Assembly (NCBI GenBank): GCA_032173965.1
Contig: CM063290.1
Location: 6,461,501 to 6,525,500, forward strand
Source of the DNA: Sitta carolinensis
Lineage: Eukaryota > Chordata > Aves > Passeriformes > Sittidae
Direction of reading: 5' to 3'
Length of the DNA stretch: 64,000 nucleotides
In this document: positions 26,201 through 37,499 of the stretch, piece by piece
Layout: each line of letters begins with the position of its first letter
Numbering within the stretch: position 1 is the first letter of the stretch
Made by a program: the position numbers and the translations under genes
The notes under the pieces: generated by a model
Seen by the model: only the letters and a program-made list of their open reading frames with translations
Databases searched by the model: none
Told to the model about the DNA's origin: nothing

Positions 26201-28800
26201 GCTTTCAGGTGAGAAAAATCATAATTAAAATATTGAAACAGACTAATGATATTATTGAGGGGCTTTTTGACATTTTTATTTTATCTAGCATTTTAATCAA
26301 AGTTAAACCAAAGATATTCTGGTCTAGTTAAAAAATAATTTAAACAGGGAAAATTTAGAAAATTCATGCAGAAAATTTTCTAGGAACTTGAGTAGGAACT
26401 CAATGCCATTAAAAGATGTAAGCTTTAAAGAAAGCCTCAAAATAAAATTAAAGCCAGAGCAACCCCCATAGTACTTATTTTGGATTACATCTTTTGGGAC
26501 AAGAGTATTACATTTCATATATCTTTCTTGTGACACTCAGCCTCAAAGACACATCCCCTACCACAGCTCTGTTGCACACTTCCATGTCTGTGCTGATCTT
26601 CAGGTTACTGCAGTCCTCATCCTCACACAAGAATTCATGGGATTACTTCATTTCCCACATCTCAGCACAGGGTCAAATCCATTGGAAAGCTCCCCTCTCA
26701 AAACTGCTCTATCCTGGTCAGATTCAGGCTGTAAGTAGGCAAAGAAGGGAGCAACATGGAGAAAAGGCTTCTTCCTTTTGATGAATACATCAGATAAGGA
26801 TAAAAATCTTCTCTGCCAGAAAAATCTTTCCTCACATTTCTGATAGGTCACAAATGAGGAGTCAAGAAAACACTGAGCATGGATGATTACATGAAGGCTT
26901 CCTAAAAACATTAATTGTTTCCTTAGCTGCAATTTTATGACTAAGCATAATTTATGAGTGATAGTAGAAAGGAAGCATAAAGCTGACAGCCTAATGTATG
27001 ACTGTGGTCCAAAATGCTGGGATATAAATTCACAGGGAGAGAAGAAAGTCCAGTCTGGGGAGGAATTGTTCTAGAGCACTATGATCAGGGACTTGTTAAT
27101 CAGTTTTTTGCCAGCTGACCCAGTGTCAGGTGTACATACTATGGAAGCCACCACCATAACTTCATGTTTCTCTAGCCCCTTCTTTCTAGATGGATCATTA
27201 TTTATAGCACTTGGCTGTGGGCTAGATGTCCCCTACAGGAATTATAGTCTCATTTTACTCATGACATTCAGTTAATGCAGTGAAAAAAGCCATTTTTATC
27301 TAGAGACAGGCAACTAGTAAGAGTAGCAAAAAGTGGGGGAGGCAATGCAAGAAAAAAGAAAAAAAAATCAGGATCCCAGAGGTTTTATGTACTGAGAAGT
27401 TCGGGATGATTTTCTCTAGCTACAAAGAACAGTTACTTCAGGGGATGGTTTATCATGTTATAGTTTATATCAGTACAAGTCCTTCCTGTTCATATTCTCT
27501 GCCTTCATATTCATTCTTTGTATTTATAAATATTGGATACAGCCTGGTCCAAGGGAGAGCAGCTTCCACAGCAATGTGGGGCTCTGGTTATCTATAGGCC
27601 AAATATCCAAGGATACCCGCAACAAGGGATGCAGGACATGTATCCCCTGTCCAACTCTGGCAAACAAGACAGTCCTGCAGGTGTGTGAGATCAGATGGAG
27701 CTGTGTGGCTCTGAGCTGAGTAAATACCTCAAGGAGTCCAGATGAGCTGCCCACAGCAAAGGAGGCATCCCCATGGCACAGCCAGCTCTGCCTCCTGTTC
27801 CTGAGCCCCTAACTAACCTCAGCAGCCCACATGTGAGAAAAGTGCACAGATCCCTGGGGAGACCCCAGCAACAAACTCCTTTCTCCACAACCCTTCATGA
27901 GTTATACAGGGGAAGAGGAAGAAGTGATATTGCAAATAGCACAGAGCGTTGCAATTCCCATCCCTTGACCTCTTGTTTTATGTTTCATTACCCACAATAT
28001 CAAGGCTTCCCAAAGCCACCTGCAACAGAGCAAAAGTGTTTTCTCTGTCTCCTGAAATGATTTAATTTTATCTTTTTTTAACTGAGAAGTTTTATTGATA
28101 GTATAAATGTGAGGGAAAGAGCTACTCCTAATTACATCCAAGTAGGAAAAACACATGGAATTAGAAGGGCTGGAAAGAAGGCTTGAAAGGATCCTCCTTT
28201 CTACAAAAAGAAGCTTAATGGCAACAGGAAAAAAATTGAGAGAAAAAATCCTCTAGCAACAGGAGTAGCAGTGATTCACCACTTCTAGAATTAGATCTGG
28301 CAGTGTTATGCAAAAGCCCACCCATTCATTTACTCTTTTTCATTATCATCATCAGCTCATCTTGGTAAGGGGATAGTGGTATTTGCAAGGCAAATACACA
28401 GCAATGATTTCTAGTTAACCAATCAGATTTAGCATCATTTACTCTCACAGAATGCCTCTACAAAGATATTTTATCATCCTGCATTATTTTGTGTACATCT
28501 TGTATCTGTCCTTTAAACCTTAGTCCTTTCATGCACTGGCTGCACAGTTCACCATGCAAGCCCCTGTGTAGCCAGTACTACCTCATTAATGCACACAGGT
28601 AGTTGTGAGTTACTAAGAGACACAATACCTCCTGTGAACATGACCCTTGGTTATTTTAACAAAATCTACAAAGAAAAAAAAAAGACACTGTAGTTATCAT
28701 GCAGAATAAAAAATGTTTTTCAACTAAAATGAGACTGTGTGACTTCAATCACAAGCCAAAATATTTTTTCTGAACTATGTTCTAACACTGTTCTTTACAC
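23280..28800. other. Non-coding unique sequence, no gene recognised
   Basis: Unique, AT-leaning sequence with A tracts near 24047-24075 and T tracts at 25525-25549 and 25571-25580. The tract-rich open frames at 25340-25636 on the minus strand are lysine runs from the T tracts, not genes. No intact mobile element or RNA gene was recognised. Confidence 0.65.
25525..25580. repeat. T-rich low-complexity tract
   Basis: T runs broken by single C bases, then a G/T segment (GGGGAGGTGGTTGTGGG) and a further T run. It is polypyrimidine-like for about 25 bases, but no plausible exon follows. Confidence 0.85.
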
Positions 28801-28809
28801 AAACATTGA

Positions 28810-29175
28810 TTGTGTACACAAGATAATAAATGTTGGGAGAAAGTTTTTAGAATTGTTCATCTAGAATGAAAGGTGGATGTTTCCTAATCAAAATAACTGT
28901 GCGTAGAGAAACGAATGAAAGGAAAACAAACCCAGCCATTATCCACACTTGGCCTCTCGAACAAAGTGTTAGGCTGAGCCAAGCACTGGTATCAATTTTC
29001 TTTGCTTAATGAAAAGGTTTTCCGAGATGTAGTCCTTTCTGCTTCACTGTGGATTGACAATGCATTCTGACCTAATGGAGGCTGATTACTGTTTCCATTA
29101 TGCAAGGCTGACAGAAGCAATATTTCTTCAAACCACAACCTGTTGTTGAGCACAGAGTTATTGTAGTGTGACTCT
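28810..29175. other. Unique block, candidate conserved non-coding element
   Basis: A stretch without homopolymers or repeat signatures, containing several recognisable transcription-factor-like strings such as AACCACAACC (RUNX-type), TGATTGTGTACAC and ATTATGCAA (POU-like). No open frame longer than about 60 codons crosses it. I infer possible constraint only from texture; there is no alignment behind this call. Confidence 0.2.
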
Positions 29176-29179
29176 GGGC

Positions 29180-30955
29180 TACAAAGGCCTTTTCATATCA
29201 CATGTTCCTCCTCTGCTTTGAAGCACCACACGTCCTCTCACATGATGATGGGAAGACCTGTGGGGCTGTCCTGCTGTCACTACTGGGATAGCATGGCTCA
29301 GGATTAAAAATAGAACCATGCGAAAGCTTTGGTTCAACATGAAAACCACATGTGACCCACACTACACTTCAGTTCTCTAAAGACAAAAAAGCACTAAGCA
29401 CCACAATTGAGACATTAACTGGGTGGTTAGCTCCTCCTGATCTTCCCAAGGCTTAACCCAGCACTACCAGAGCTGGCACAAGAAACCACATCCTTCTTGC
29501 AAAACAGCAAAGACAAATTCTCACTGCATTACTGTGTGTATCTTCTCCCTGCCCAAGAGCTGTTTCTGTTTGGAGGATTTGGGAATTTACCAACGCAGGG
29601 GCAGAGCCTGGGCTGCTCAAGCCAGGCCTGTGCTCAGAGTCAATACACAGCCCTGCCACTGCCTCCTCTCAAAGCCACTTGTGCACTTGGAGTTTTGTTT
29701 GCATTTGTTGACCACGTGTATCAGTAATTTTTCCACCATTTACATTTCACGGCCTTGCAGCTAAGGCCAGTTCTGCCAGGCTCTGATGACACACTGGGTA
29801 CTCATTTTGCTGGGTACAATATGGGCTGCAGGTCCCAAGGGGAGCTCCACATGTCCCTTTCCTCCACAGCAAGTCAGCCTGGGTAATGCAGGGTGCAGAA
29901 AATCTCATGGGTCTGTGTGAAGTGTAAAACCAACAGGCTGCTGTGCTGGCACCAGCTGTTACATAGCAATGAGTCCTGGGCTCCAGGAAAAGTGGGAACT
30001 GAGGAGGTCAATAGCCAGTGTTAAAGTGACAAGCTTGTGGAAAGATTTTGAAGAAAAATTAAAGTTTGGAAAGCTTGGTAAGTTTGGTACCAGAGGCAGA
30101 AGAAAGCATATTCGAGTGAAGAGCAAAGAATCCAGCATGTCCCAGGTCTGAGCTGTCACTCAGAGCTGCTCTGAGGCTGCTCAGTGTTTTACATCCCTCT
30201 TTCAGCATCAATGTGCTGGGCAGACGTTTCGGGAGAGACCCTCCACAGTGCTTTGCTTTGCCCATGTGATCAGTGTCACTACAGCTTGTGGGAACCCTCC
30301 ATGTCCTCTAAATTAGATGCATCCTTGCTAAACCAGCTGCGAAACACGCTTGTGCTTGCATAGCCTCAGGAAAATAGTTTAAAAAAAAAAAAAAAAAGCC
30401 CAGAAACTGCCACCAACATGAATAGAAGCCTTTTCCAAATAATATTAAAGAAGAGCTAACATGGTTTTCACATGCTGGGTGGAGAGGTCTGAGTCAGCTT
30501 GAGGAAGTGGTTGTCTCTACACCACCTCAAACCACTCAGCCTCTGAGCAAGTCTTCTCTCAGAGAGAACAAACTCATGCTCAAATATAATTCTTAGGTTT
30601 TGGTGCATGCATTTCCTCCCTGTTTGGATTCTATTCCCCCAGTTATCTGCTATTAGAAAAATATCACAGCAAGTGGCAGAGCAATGGTGCTGGAGGGCAT
30701 TGCCTGGACCCAGTTCCTGCATGCTGGGCAGCAGAACCCATCAGTCAGCTCTCTCCAGCCTCTGCTGACCCTGAGAAGAACAAAACATCTGTGATTGCTT
30801 GAAGGATTTCTCCCTACACTTTTGTTGTGGCCAGGGCTTCACCTGCCAAATGGTGTGTTGCTGGGTGCTGGGATTTTGTTAAGCTGCTCCCAGAGCAAAA
30901 CCATTTGTTGCTTTTAAAATAACAACTAGAAGAGTGGGTGGTAGGGAAAAATAAT
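29180..30955. other. Non-coding unique sequence, no gene recognised
   Basis: Contains an A17 homopolymer at 30381-30397 and a run of overlapping short open frames near 29.5 kb in three frames with no recognisable product. No intact transposon was seen. Confidence 0.65.
30381..30397. repeat. A17 homopolymer
   Basis: Seventeen A bases following AAAATAGTTT. No polyadenylation signal sits immediately upstream. Confidence 0.9.
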
Positions 30956-31068
30956 CCAAACTAACCAACCAAGCAACTAATCAACCAACCAAAAAAAAAA
31001 AAAATCTCAAAACAAACCAAAAAACCCCAACCAATAAAAAGGATCCCAACCAAACAAAAGAAAACACA
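30956..31068. repeat. AACC/A-rich low-complexity tract
   Basis: About 110 bases made almost only of A and C, with AACCAACC units, an A14 run at 30991-31004 and AAACAAACC-like units. The complementary strand is a G/T tract that gives misleading hydrophobic open frames (30961-31170). Confidence 0.85.
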
Positions 31069-31346
31069 TTGCTGCATGTGATTATTCTGCAAGCACATAA
31101 CTGCTGGCATGGTGCCAGCAAAGACAGCAGCTGAAGGGCAGAACCACATGAAAAGCCAGGCTCCAATCAATTGCCAGACAAGTCATTGCTTGTGCACTTG
31201 TGGCTTTATTTTTCTGGGGACCAGAGAGGACATAGGGCTCTATAACTCCATGAACTACAAATTTTCACACCAGGTTGACATTGCAGGTAATCTCCCACTG
31301 TTAATGAAAATACACTGCTGTCCTAAACTTGCCGAACACAAAAAGT

Positions 31347-31419
31347 CCCTGTTTTACAGCTCTGCACAGCAAACAGCCACAGAGAGGACAGTACTTGGCT
31401 TCTCCACAGGTCACTCATC
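31347..31419 (+). repeat. MIR-like SINE core remnant
   Basis: CCCTGTTTTACAGCT is followed by AGCCACAGAGAGGACAGTAC, TTGGCTTCTCCACAGGTCAC. This matches the order of the MIR core: 'attttacagatg', 'gcacagagaggttaagtgac', 'ttgcccaaggtcac'. The copy is diverged but three successive blocks are kept in the right order and spacing. Confidence 0.5.
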
Positions 31420-33080
31420 GCCTCCCCTGGATATGTGCAGCCAGGCACCCAGGGATCCAGCTTTTCTTGTCAGTCCAGCCTGAGATGGGGGGATTTCCCT
31501 AAATAGTGCCATTCCCATCCCCTGAGGAGTCGCTTGATGGCACCCATGATCAGCAGCACGATGTCCTGTCTGTGGAGGATTCCTGCTTAAACTACAGAAG
31601 GTAGATGAAGTGACCTCTTTAAAATCAAGCAGAGCCACGAGTAAAACCACAGCTCTCCCTAGCCCTGTGCCACAGATTTATTCTTGGAGTCACAGACCAC
31701 AGCATTAAGTTGCTTGATTTCAAAAGCCTGTGTGGGTGAAAAAGAGCAGCTACTCTTTCTAGTTCCCTTTTGCTATGTAAGATAATCCTGGTATATCTCA
31801 CACCTCCTTGAAGCTTCCTGTCACTTGGCTGGCTTTCCTGTATGGGATGCTTCTGATTATCTGCTTATTACCTTTCCTGGTGCTCAGGACAGATAGTTTG
31901 GGTTGTGAACTATTCAGAGCCTTGTGCATGACGAATAAGAATTTTGATTGCCATTCTTGAGCTACTGAGATTCTATATCAATGCAGTAGGAATCAGCTAT
32001 GGACACATATGGATGACTATGCCTTGCCATCACTCTGCAAAACTGTGCACTCTCCCAAAACTCACTGAATGAGGCCCATGTAATGCTTTTGCCAAGGAGA
32101 AATGTGGTCACAAAACAATTCCATAAGACATGCAGCCACACTGGCATTTGCATATTCATATGTTTTATTTAAAAGGGTCTGCTACGTGTTGGGGATTATT
32201 TTCCAGGCAAGGCTAAACCATATTTTCCTAACTCTTCAATTTGTAGCAATTTCACTCTCCTTCAATTCCCTCCAGTTTGCAGTGAGCCCTGCTGCGGCAA
32301 TACACTCACATTTAGAGGAACAAATAAGCGGCATGGGCCCTTGGAAACTGTTACCACAGGTATTCAGGAAATAGCTGGCAAGAAGAGTGCTGCAGTTCAC
32401 ATCCCCCCTGGGGCAAGCACAAGATTGGCACAGTGCAAAGCCAAGCCAAAAAAATTCATAAATACAGATGAAAAGAAAATTCTGCATACTGCATCCTCTT
32501 CCAGAGCCGATCCTTTTGTGAATCTTGGAATGACAGGCTGAGGACTCGCGTGGCTTTCTGCTGACACTGTAATTAATGGCTGGTAAGACTTTGGCAAACG
32601 AGCAGCAGGGAATTAGCTGTGCCTGCAAGAGACCCCCAGTTGCATCTCACATAACCTGAGCAGGACCTTCACTGCCTGAAAGCAGCACCACAGCACCCTC
32701 AGAAACAGAGCCGGGGAGCTCTGCTGTACCAGGGGCAGCATGGGCTGCTGGAAACAGAAACACTCTGCACAAACATGCTCCTCATGGCCACAAGGCAAAC
32801 CAGGAAAGGGTACAGCAGAAACACAGCGGGCACCTGCTCTGCTAAGAGCCCACAACCCCCCTGCCAGGCTGGCTGCCCACCTTCTAAACTCCCACTTCCT
32901 TCATCTCTTTGCAAATTAGGCTGTGGCTCCCAGGTACTGGATGCTGCGTGGTCTCTGGTTATGCAGAGGAGTTTCCTCAACATTTCATAACAAACAGGTT
33001 TTTGATTTTTTTTTCTCCTACATCCTGGTTGCAAACAGGAGTTTCAGCTTCTAGACAGGCTTATTTCTAACAATAACAGC
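31420..33080. other. Non-coding unique sequence, no gene recognised
   Basis: Unique sequence. The 130-codon minus-strand frame at 32236-32628 and 111-codon frame at 32699-33034 overlap open frames on the plus strand and have no recognised domain. No repeat was identified until the inverted repeats that begin at 33084. Confidence 0.65.
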
Positions 33081-33083
33081 CAG

Positions 33084-33127
33084 ATCCTTGTTTGCTATAG
33101 ATGATTATCTCCATAGAAAACAAGGAT
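33084..33127. repeat. Short inverted repeat abutting the larger hairpin
   Basis: Ten bases at 33084-33093 (ATCCTTGTTT) are the exact reverse complement of 33118-33127 (AAACAAGGAT). After one G/A mismatch a further four base pairs (CTAT/ATAG, 33095-33098 with 33113-33116) extend the stem. The loop is about 14 bases. The right arm overlaps the first five bases of the larger hairpin stem, so the two folds compete at that point. Confidence 0.75.
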
Positions 33128-33204
33128 AACACCTGATTGAAGGTTGCATTTCAGGGAGCAGTATGATCCCTGAAAGGATTGCACCTTCAATCAGGTGTTA
33201 TCCT
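33123..33204. repeat. Hairpin with perfect 22-bp stem (82 nt)
   Basis: Bases 33123-33144 are the exact reverse complement of 33183-33204, a perfect 22-bp stem. It continues inward with a one-base bulge (T at 33145), three pairs (GCA 33146-33148 with TGC 33180-33182), a four-base bulge (33176-33179) and nine pairs (33149-33157 with 33167-33175), closing on a nine-base loop at 33158-33166. In all 34 base pairs form. The size and shape are those of an animal microRNA precursor, but such a perfect stem also fits a recent inverted duplication or a small palindromic transposon. I do not recognise either arm as a known microRNA and see no TA or other clear target-site duplication. Both strands would fold equally well, so strand is unassigned. 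Confidence 0.85.
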
Positions 33205-33497
33205 GATCTGTATATGTATGATCTGACATCCAACTCAGGTCTAGTCAGGCCAGGATTTGGAGATCTTGGGGTAGAAATTATGCATTCAAATTTCTGCCAA
33301 TATGGTGCTTGTCTCTTAACCACAGATTTCTGTGAAAATCCAAGCACTCTTAGACTGCATGATCACTCATCACATATTATTTTAGATATCTATTGCTTGT
33401 CTTCTCCTTTTTTGGGTCTGTGTAAAAACAATTCTAAAGAAGCTACCCAAAATCAAGTTAATACAAACCTATGCAAGCCTGTCAGCTTCTGAGTGGC

Positions 33498-33556
33498 CAT
33501 ACTGACTTAAGTGGAAAGACTCCAGCTGACTTCATGGGAAGCTGAATCAGGTCAGT
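33498..33556. repeat. Ancient CR1-like remnant
   Basis: Contains ACTGACTTAAGTGGAAAGAC followed by CAGCTGACTTCATGGGAAGC and TGAATCAGGTC. The spaced 'ttgacttcagtgg' motifs ending in 'ggatcaggcc' are characteristic of old CR1-derived repeats of sauropsids. It is short and diverged. Confidence 0.5.
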
Positions 33557-34683
33557 AATGAAGGCTGCGAATTCAGGTTTGGTTCAGGCACACAGAAGTT
33601 CAAAAGCTTGTCTAGATCTGTTGAATAAATGAAATCACCAAGACTTCTGCACTTTTCAGGAGCAAATGCTACCATAAGAGTCTTGAAAATGAGGATGCTG
33701 CAAGACTAACCCTTCTCACAGCACTGCTGCTACACTGAGAATTGAAACAAGAAAGGCAAAAAAGGGAGCATTTGTTATAGAGGTGAACACAATCTCAAAA
33801 AGAGGATTTTTCCCCCTTCCTGGATGCTCATCTTTATTTTGCTTCCTTTATGGCATTGATTCTTTTCATCGGGAGAAACAGTATGCTCCTCTCTACTTTC
33901 TCCTGCCCTAGCCTTGCTCCAAATTACAGTCTTAACCACATATATTATTAGTTACATGTCCATGGCAATCAGCTCCTGTCCTCAACAAAAGGCTTCTGCT
34001 CCCCTATTAACAATATTTCATCGCTATATAGATAGATACAGAATGACAAAGGCAAATGAAATAATGAACAATGCAATGAAAACCCCTTGGATTTTCCTAT
34101 TCTGCCCATAGTACAGGACAAGAATGAGGAGACATTTCATGAAATTAGAAAGGCTGCAAAGCCTGATACAGATTAAAGGGAAGACTTTTCCTCTTTAAAC
34201 ATGGTTTATAACCAGTCTGTGAAATTAACTGCTGCCTACTCAGAGCAGGGGAAGAACAAGATCATATTTTCCATGTCCTTTTTTTAATGTGGAATCTAGC
34301 GACATTCATATCATCAAAGCTCATTTTGAAATAAAGTAGCAAGGAAATATTTTAGTTAAAAGAAAATATGAAACAGGAGGAATTGGTCTGCATAAGGCCC
34401 TTGTGGAAACTTTCAGGTTTCTGGCTGGATTAACAATGTATTTAAGAGAAGGGAGCTTAGAATAAGGTGCTTGAAAGCCATTCCCCCGGAGGGAAGGGTG
34501 AGATGCAGAGCCAACAAGCCAAAGACCTTCAGATGTCCAGGAAGACTCTGGAGTAGTAGCTCTGTCTGTCCCTCAGTGGGAAGGATGGCTGGGGCAGAAT
34601 TGCCTTGCTGAACTGAGGCACAGGAGGAGCATCAGGAACAACAGGGACACTGAGCTGGCACTGCCCGGGCCCAGAGGGGCAGA

Positions 34684-34709
34684 GAAGGCAGAGCTGAGCC
34701 TCTGCCTTC
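34684..34709. repeat. 10-bp inverted repeat
   Basis: GAAGGCAGAG at 34684-34693 pairs exactly with CTCTGCCTTC at 34700-34709 around a six-base loop. It sits in a GC-richer patch. With no T-run after it and a eukaryotic context it is not a bacterial-type terminator. Confidence 0.7.
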
Positions 34710-35825
34710 CAGGGCACAGCAGCCAGGCAGCTCTGCCCAGGAGCAGCCCAAGCCCCGCACTGCTCTGTGTTGCAGTTTGCCAGACAAACCCACCAGTGCC
34801 ACCTTCATCACCCGGGAATCTGCGCTGTGCTGCACGGTGCCAAGCACCTCTAACTAAGAAAATTAAAGGTTGTCTTTCAGGAAATATATGAGTGAAGTTA
34901 AGCTCAGCTCCTCTTGTAAGCTTGTTTCTGTGCCTATATATCTTCAGGGCTAACTTTTGATTTACCTGATAGCACTGCTGGGCACCACCTCCTTTCACCA
35001 CTGGCACAAGCAGCTGTCCTGGCTGGCCTGTTCGGGCAGTGGGACAGTACAGACCCTGTGTAGGACCTCCCCACCAGCTCCTTTTTGTAAGATGAAAATC
35101 TCATGGTGTATTACTCAAAAGATCATTGCAGTGGCTTAATATCCACTGGCAAAATTAAAAGTGATAAGGGATGTTAATCTTCATGCTCCAGGGTATAAAC
35201 TAATTACCATCTGGAGTCACAGGAGAAAGCTTTCCTCTATATACTGATACAGCCTTTTACTGTTGCCTGGGAAAATGATGAGTTTGGAAGAGGTTGTTCC
35301 TCTCTCTGATGCATTGACCTTTGTCAAAGACTGGATTCTCAGCTAGTGGATCAATGGCCTATTTTGGGATGACATTCCTGTGTTGATATATCACCTTCCA
35401 TTCAAATTCATCCATTTGATTTAACATCCATTAGCAAGGTAATGCCCCAGAGCCTTGTATTTGTCAAATTGTTTGTTTACCCTTTTTATTCCGGAGATTA
35501 GTGCAATCTTACATGCAAAGTGCAAGTGAACACATGCATGGCTCTGTAACTCGCCTCTGGTCTGAAAGGCTCGTGTTTTCTTCGTGCCCTTTGGAGGCAG
35601 CAGCAGTGGTGACACTGGTACAGACCTAAGCCTTTTATCAATGAGCAGAGTGGCAGGTCTATTTGTTTGAGCCCTTGCTGACACCCACACTCTCTGTAAT
35701 TCAGTCTGACAGATTGAGGCCATGTTCCAGATCTCACAAAAGAAGCAGAGGCGGGTATTGATTTTTCTGTTATTGTTGGTGATTTGCTGCTTCATTCCTC
35801 TAACAAATGCAAAAAAATATTAAAA

Positions 35826-35839
35826 ATATATATATATAT
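35826..35839. repeat. (AT)n dinucleotide run
   Basis: About seven TA units following an A/T-rich lead-in. Short microsatellite. Confidence 0.8.
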
Positions 35840-37300
35840 CTCTACATGTAGTAAACAGGAAGGTCACAGCTGTGGGTTGGCAGAAGACAGTGCTGTTCCC
35901 CCTGTTCTTCTCCTCTATTTCTCTGATTCAATGGGCATATTCCACAGACCATGAGCAACAACACTGGATAGATATTAAAAAATGGCTGTGGTGCTACTTA
36001 TGACCCAAAAGGACTCAAGAGAAGGATCTTTCACACTGTGGCTTCGAGTAATGCTCCTGAATCCCAAATCAGAGTAACATCTGCATTTGCAGTTTTCCCT
36101 GCACTAACTCTGGCATGGAGAGAACCCTCAGGTTCATAAGAAAACCAGGCCCTCAGCACATTATGCTCAGGCTTAACTCCCTAAGTCACCCCAGGTACCT
36201 TTTGTAAGGCCCACACCCAGTGCAGATCCTACACAGATGTGCTGAACACTGCTGGCCACGTCCCCTCACTGCTCCAGGCACCATGAGGACAACTCTGGTC
36301 AGGTGCATGCCCATTTCTTTGGCAAGCTGCACATCTTAGACCTGATGTACAAAGATGCTGCGGTATCAGTCTCCCATCAAAACCAACAGAACTCAAACAC
36401 CTCAGTCCCTTCCCTAATCTACTCTATTAGTTCCTGTGCTTCAGGGAGCTTTCTAATCTCCAAGAGTACTAAAGTAAACAAAAGATAAATCTTTATGGGT
36501 CTGTTGCTTCTATTATACATCATCCTGAAATGTTCAGGATTTCCCTTTTTACAGCTAATTCAGGACAGAAGTTGTGCAGTTTTGTGTTTGAACTCCTGAA
36601 CAGAGTGTGCTTCCAGGTGTGGAAATCAGCCATTTGCAGTAATTCTCATTAATTTTTTATCAGTGTCTTCAGATTTCTCCTAGAAGATGCTGAATGTCAC
36701 TGCTTTGTGTTTAGCACTGTGTTAAAAAACCCAAACAAATAAAACAACAGACAGTTTTAGTTGCTCAAGTTTAGGTGGTTTTGTTTCTGGGGGAAGTGGG
36801 ATGACTTGAAAGGCTGGACTGCTCCCACATATCCTCAGTGGAGCAATGGATACCAAACACTGAACACTTTAATGCTATGTTGATGCCTCTAACATAATTA
36901 CAAAATATATCAGAGATTTTTTAGCAGCCTTTCAGACTTTAGGAGAGAGCAGTAATATCTTGGTGCTGTGAGCAGAGCCATTTTCACTATCACAGGCTTT
37001 GACAACCAGCTTCCTACGCAGTTTGTCACGCTGAATGTCACTAATACCATCTGAATACTGATGCTGCTCATGACTTTTTGTTATGTTTCATGTAAAGATT
37101 TTATGTATGTAACTTAGAAAAGGCATTGATAAATGGATATAAATCTTTGGAGAGGCGACTGGAAAAACTCATTTAATATCACACTGATGTCTGTGCTGTG
37201 TTAGGCTTCAAAAATATTTTTTACCATTTTTATGAGCTCAGTGAGATTGCAGTGATTGTTCTTAAAGATGACTGAAAAACAGTAAACTCCTGGGAACACT

Positions 37301-37360
37301 GACATAAATCTGGAGTAACTTTGTTGCTTCTGATGGAGCTTCCTGTGCATTACTGGAGTG
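37301..37360. repeat. Ancient CR1-like remnant
   Basis: Contains ATAAATCTGGAGTAACTTTG, then TTCTGATGGAGCTTCCTGTG and CATTACTGGAG. This parallels the 'taaatctggagtaactccattgacttcaatggagttactc..gatttacactgg' pattern of old CR1-derived repeats. Moderately diverged. Confidence 0.5.
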
Positions 37361-37499
37361 TTTTTCAGCCCAGGGATTGTGTCATACCTGCATTTACCAG
37401 TAAGAAGAAATATAGCTACTTAGTTTATTGCATGTGTTTGCACTTTCTCTTTGAAATCCTTGGCTTACTTGCCAAAACAAGTATTTTCCCTTCTCCATG

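Larger units (their letters stand above)
33560..37295. other. Non-coding sequence including a GC-richer patch, no gene recognised
   Basis: Mostly unique sequence. A GC-richer stretch at about 34570-34860 lacks stop codons in several frames (minus-strand frames of 144 and 71 codons overlap there) and has a 10-bp palindrome at 34684-34709. An AT dinucleotide run lies at about 35826-35839. No domain was recognised in any translation. Confidence 0.65.

Noticed and set aside
30961..31170. Minus-strand frame rich in Phe, Trp and Leu resembling a membrane protein
   Set aside because: It is the translation of the A/C-rich low-complexity tract on the opposite strand.
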